The position numbers and the translations under genes are program-made. Shown here piece by piece: positions 5,511 through 7,157 of a stretch of 7,157 nucleotides of DNA (position 1 is its first letter; each line of letters begins with the position of its first letter). This DNA is from CAZQCI01 sp964592255 (lineage in GTDB: Bacteria; UBA10199; SBBF01). Under the pieces are notes generated by a model. It made no database searches, was not told the origin of the DNA, and saw nothing but the letters and a program-made list of their open reading frames with translations. Location of the stretch: positions 1 through 7,157 of the forward strand of contig CAZQCI010000110.1 of assembly GCA_964592255.1 (NCBI GenBank), in the 5' to 3' direction.

Positions 5511-6353
5511 CTAAAGGTGGCGCCAGCTATTATTGACCAGTTTGTACTGACTGATCCCAAGTGCAGCAGAACTCCTACCATTGAAGAGGACCGACGCAAA
5601 TGCCCTTATGGTATGGTCCTCCACTTTCTCGAGGATATTGGCATAGGTCGTATCCAGTATGTCGTATCGGAATTTATCCCAGTCCCCCGGCATGCTTTGG
5701 TGATCTCTCCCCGGCTTCACTCGGGACCCTAGTTTCTCGGCTTTTCCGATGTAGAGCAGTTTCTTTTTAGTATTCGCAAGATAGTAGATGACATTCACCG
5801 CGCCGGCATGTTTCTGAAATTCTTTCACATTGAGCCAACCGGTACTCCGATTGATTAGATAACTCTTGTCCTTGTTAAAGAGCCAACCGAAAACATTCTC
5901 TTCAGCCAACCTCTCGAAAAGAGTATTCCATGGGCTTTCGATTCTTATGAAGACTTCGCACTTGATCCGCTTTGCGCTCACGGGCTCAAAGATAAGTACT
6001 TCCTGCTGCCCGCCCTGCAGATTAGTCCGAAAATACTTTCCTTTCTCTTTCGACAAATCAAAAAGTTCTTTTTGACTTTTCAGCACCACATATGACTGAA
6101 TGAATGTCTTCCGAAGTTTTCTGAGGAACTCACGATTGTTGTGCCAGCGAAGCTGATAGACTCCGCCTGCCTTTCGGTTGATATTCCAAAGCTGAGCAAC
6201 GTACGCTTTCTTGTCCCAAACAAGCTCGACTTCGACGAATGTTCCCGGCTTTATCTTTTCTGCTGGGTCAAAATAAGGAATGAATTTTTTGGGAACAGTA
6301 AAACCCCAGTCCATCATGGACCGATCGATCTTCTTGTAGTACTGAACATCCAT
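5511..6353 (-). CDS. GIY-YIG nuclease with an N-terminal putative B3-like DNA-binding domain
   Basis: A 280-residue protein in two parts. Residues about 184-275 are a GIY-YIG nuclease domain: VIY (188-190, with Val replacing the usual Gly), YIG (201-203), the catalytic Arg R211 in LGSRV, the metal-binding Glu probably E245 (or E242) in ILEKVEDHTI, and N258 in LFNG. Residues about 15-95 (beginning FTVPKKFIPYF, with QLRWHNNREFLRKLRK near 67-82) look like a B3-type DNA-binding domain of the kind found in EcoRII and BfiI; that is an impression, not a proven match. The middle part (about 96-180) is unassigned. Such an architecture fits a restriction enzyme or a modification-dependent nuclease. No dedicated methyltransferase sits beside it. 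It starts 30 bases after a small acidic-protein gene and ends 90 bases before the controller. Its ribosome site lies in a hairpin. Confidence 0.8.
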   Translation of the reverse strand: MDVQYYKKIDRSMMDWGFTVPKKFIPYFDPAEKIKPGTFVEVELVWDKKAYVAQLWNINRKAGGVYQLRWHNNREFLRKLRKTFIQSYVVLKSQKELFDLSKEKGKYFRTNLQGGQQEVLIFEPVSAKRIKCEVFIRIESPWNTLFERLAEENVFGWLFNKDKSYLINRSTGWLNVKEFQKHAGAVNVIYYLANTKKKLLYIGKAEKLGSRVKPGRDHQSMPGDWDKFRYDILDTTYANILEKVEDHTIRAFASVLFNGRSSAALGISQYKLVNNSWRHL

Positions 6354-6354
6354 A

Positions 6355-6373
6355 ATTCCCTAGTAATAGGAAT
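6355..6373 (-). promoter_or_regulatory. hairpin covering the Shine-Dalgarno of the GIY-YIG gene
   Basis: On the - strand ATTCCTA-TTAC-TAGGGAAT forms a 7-bp stem with one bulged G and a tetraloop. It ends one base before the start codon. The AGGGA ribosome site (6361-6357) is inside the 3' arm. Translation of the nuclease could thus be restrained unless the upstream gene is being translated or the hairpin is opened. Confidence 0.5.
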
Positions 6374-6383
6374 CTGCCCTAGC

Positions 6384-6560
6384 TTATAGCCCCTTCTCGA
6401 TTTCTTCCGAACCCTCACCAAAACCCCTATTCGAATTTTGAATTGGTGTTTTTTCCCCAAATTCAAGTTCCTCGCTATCGTCAAAGCCATTACTTAACCC
6501 CACCAACGTATTACTTCGTGGGTTGGAAAGAATGTCTTTAAGCTCATCTTCCTGGGTCAT
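6384..6560 (-). CDS. 58-residue acidic hydrophilic protein, function unknown
   Basis: I do not recognise this protein. It is hydrophilic and acidic (runs such as DDSEELEFGE around residues 27-36 and EGSEEIEK near the end), with many Asn, Ser and Gly, and is probably disordered. The ATG at 6560 lies 10 bases after the stop of the membrane-protein gene. A longer version from a TTG at 6602 would overlap that gene and is less likely. No Shine-Dalgarno is visible, so translation probably depends on coupling with the upstream gene. The GIY-YIG gene starts 30 bases after its stop. The placement in a three-gene run is the main argument that it is real; it might serve as a partner or inhibitor of a neighbour, but nothing in the sequence shows this. 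Confidence 0.5.
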   Translation of the reverse strand: MTQEDELKDILSNPRSNTLVGLSNGFDDSEELEFGEKTPIQNSNRGFGEGSEEIEKGL

Positions 6561-6570
6561 AATAAGGAAA

Positions 6571-7026
6571 TTAATAATAGACTGCTGAAACCAAGAATAC
6601 AACAGCGAAAACCAACAAAGTAATTGAAAGTTTCTGAAAGCAAATAAGATCTGAAAGTCGCTTAGAATTCTCTTTTATATTTACCTTTAATTTATCGTTA
6701 TATTGTATAACTAATTCATTAAAGGTTTCATTTGAACCAACAGCAATAAGCTCCTCAATCTTCGGTCCAAATTTGTAGCTTCTTGGCCAGACTGCGAAGA
6801 TTCCTGCGAGAATAGAAAGACAAGCGAGCAATAACCCTTTCTTATCTAAACTGTTTAGTACATCTTTATTTAGTATAAAGCCAACTAACGCTGTATCTGC
6901 AACTATAACAAGCTGAATCTTGGTAACAATGTGCTCAACCGATTTTTGTTGTTCATTAAAAAAGCTCAGCACTTTTTCATGAACAAACAATAGGTTCTGA
7001 TGTTTTACATCTTTCGTATCATCCAT
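6571..7026 (-). CDS. three-helix membrane protein resembling PycTM-type effectors
   Basis: A 151-residue protein with an N-terminal amphipathic stretch (1-33), two membrane segments (about 36-53 and 64-80) followed at once by Pro-Arg (P81-R82), a soluble helical stretch (about 88-130), and a C-terminal membrane helix (133-151). The order resembles the PycTM membrane effectors of Pycsar defence: an Ala-Asp in the first helix (IVADTALVGF), Pro-Arg after the second (VWPRS), a helix ending IKEN before the last span. No cyclase gene is in view, so this is a family resemblance by eye only. It could also be another small three-helix family. I chose the ATG at 7026 because AGGTG stands six bases upstream; a GTG at 7035 falls inside that site. 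It heads the run with the acidic protein and the GIY-YIG nuclease. Confidence 0.7.
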   Translation of the reverse strand: MDDTKDVKHQNLLFVHEKVLSFFNEQQKSVEHIVTKIQLVIVADTALVGFILNKDVLNSLDKKGLLLACLSILAGIFAVWPRSYKFGPKIEELIAVGSNETFNELVIQYNDKLKVNIKENSKRLSDLICFQKLSITLLVFAVVFLVSAVYY

Positions 7027-7050
7027 AGAATTCACCTGCTCATTTTACTC

Positions 7051-7079
7051 ACCCTACTCCCCTTTTCTCCCTTTTTCAA
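7051..7079 (-). promoter_or_regulatory. possible promoter of the membrane-protein/GIY-YIG run
   Basis: On the - strand TTGAAA (7079-7074) and TAGGGT (7056-7051) are 17 bases apart. The -35 is good and the -10 is poor. The spacer and leader are unusually purine-rich. The position between the upstream terminator and the AGGTG ribosome site (7037-7033) is right for a promoter. Confidence 0.4.
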
Positions 7080-7091
7080 GCCAAAAGAGAA

Positions 7092-7114
7092 AGAGCTGCC
7101 CGTGGGACAGCTCT
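7092..7114 (-). terminator. rho-independent terminator of the gene at the right edge
   Basis: On the - strand AGAGCTG-T-CC pairs with GG-CAGCTCT around a 4-base loop, giving 9 bp with one bulged base. The hairpin is followed by TTCTCTTTTGG, a T-rich but broken tract. It begins 13 bases beyond the stop codon of the partial gene at 7127. The stem is nearly symmetrical, so it may also stop transcription on the other strand. Confidence 0.7.
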
Positions 7115-7126
7115 CCTCATTTTGGA

Positions 7127-7157
7127 CTATTTCGCGCCTTTCGGGAGACTCTCGCAG
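7127..7157 (-). CDS. C-terminal end of a gene running off the right edge
   Basis: The open frame ends CESLPKGAK followed by TAG at 7129-7127, and a good terminator stands just downstream. Nine codons are too few to identify the product. The case for a gene is the pairing of stop codon and terminator and the return to higher GC, which marks the right flank of the island. Confidence 0.45.
   Translation of the reverse strand, partial: CESLPKGAK

Noticed and set aside
5490..5520. terminator after the GIY-YIG gene
   Set aside because: TTAG-TGGC-CTAA followed by a T run on the - strand has only a 4-bp A/T-rich stem, partly overlapping the stop codon. Too weak to call.
830..7090. direct repeats or integrase genes marking the island ends
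   Set aside because: I compared the two ends by eye and found no shared repeat, no integrase, transposase or CRISPR array in the window.

Overview
The window looks bacterial: compact genes, Shine-Dalgarno sites, sigma70-like promoters and a standard genetic code. The host cannot be named. The left end (about 1-835) is GC-rich (57 and 72% in two 60-base samples). Most of the rest is much richer in A+T (27 and 40% GC in two samples). The right edge (about 7080-7157) carries the tail of another gene and its terminator. I read this as a transferred defence/restriction island of about 6.2 kb inserted between resident genes. The many small orphan genes would fit an uncultured candidate-phylum bacterium, but that is a guess.

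The core (2858-5420) is a type II restriction-modification system that closely resembles HincII (target GTYRAC). An N6-adenine methyltransferase gene runs on the + strand. The endonuclease gene runs on the - strand, and the two stop-codon ends overlap by 9 bp. Four bases upstream of the endonuclease is a 73-residue XRE-family helix-turn-helix gene, probably a controller of the restriction operon. A perfect 12-bp palindrome lies over its probable promoter. The methyltransferase has its own strong promoter, with an inverted repeat across the -10 and start site.

Upstream of the controller, on the same strand (5511-7026), is a three-gene cluster: a three-helix membrane protein resembling PycTM-type effectors, a 58-residue acidic protein, and a GIY-YIG nuclease with an N-terminal region that may be a B3-like DNA-binding domain. 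A hairpin covers the Shine-Dalgarno of the nuclease gene.

Left of the methyltransferase, on the - strand, is a stand-alone HARE-HTH protein (2543-2776). A 290-bp region without a recognisable gene follows. Then comes a tightly packed run: a zinc-ribbon protein, a PIN-domain-like nuclease, a membrane-anchored NERD nuclease, a small two-helix membrane protein and a secreted or anchored alpha/beta hydrolase cut by the window edge. The fall in GC occurs at the 4-bp overlap between the NERD gene and the small membrane protein, so the island operon reads straight into the GC-rich flank.

Taken together, the methyltransferase would protect the genome while the controller delays or limits the endonuclease. 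The PIN, NERD and GIY-YIG nucleases and the PycTM-like protein are plausible additional defence layers. Functions other than the HincII-like pair rest on domain resemblance.
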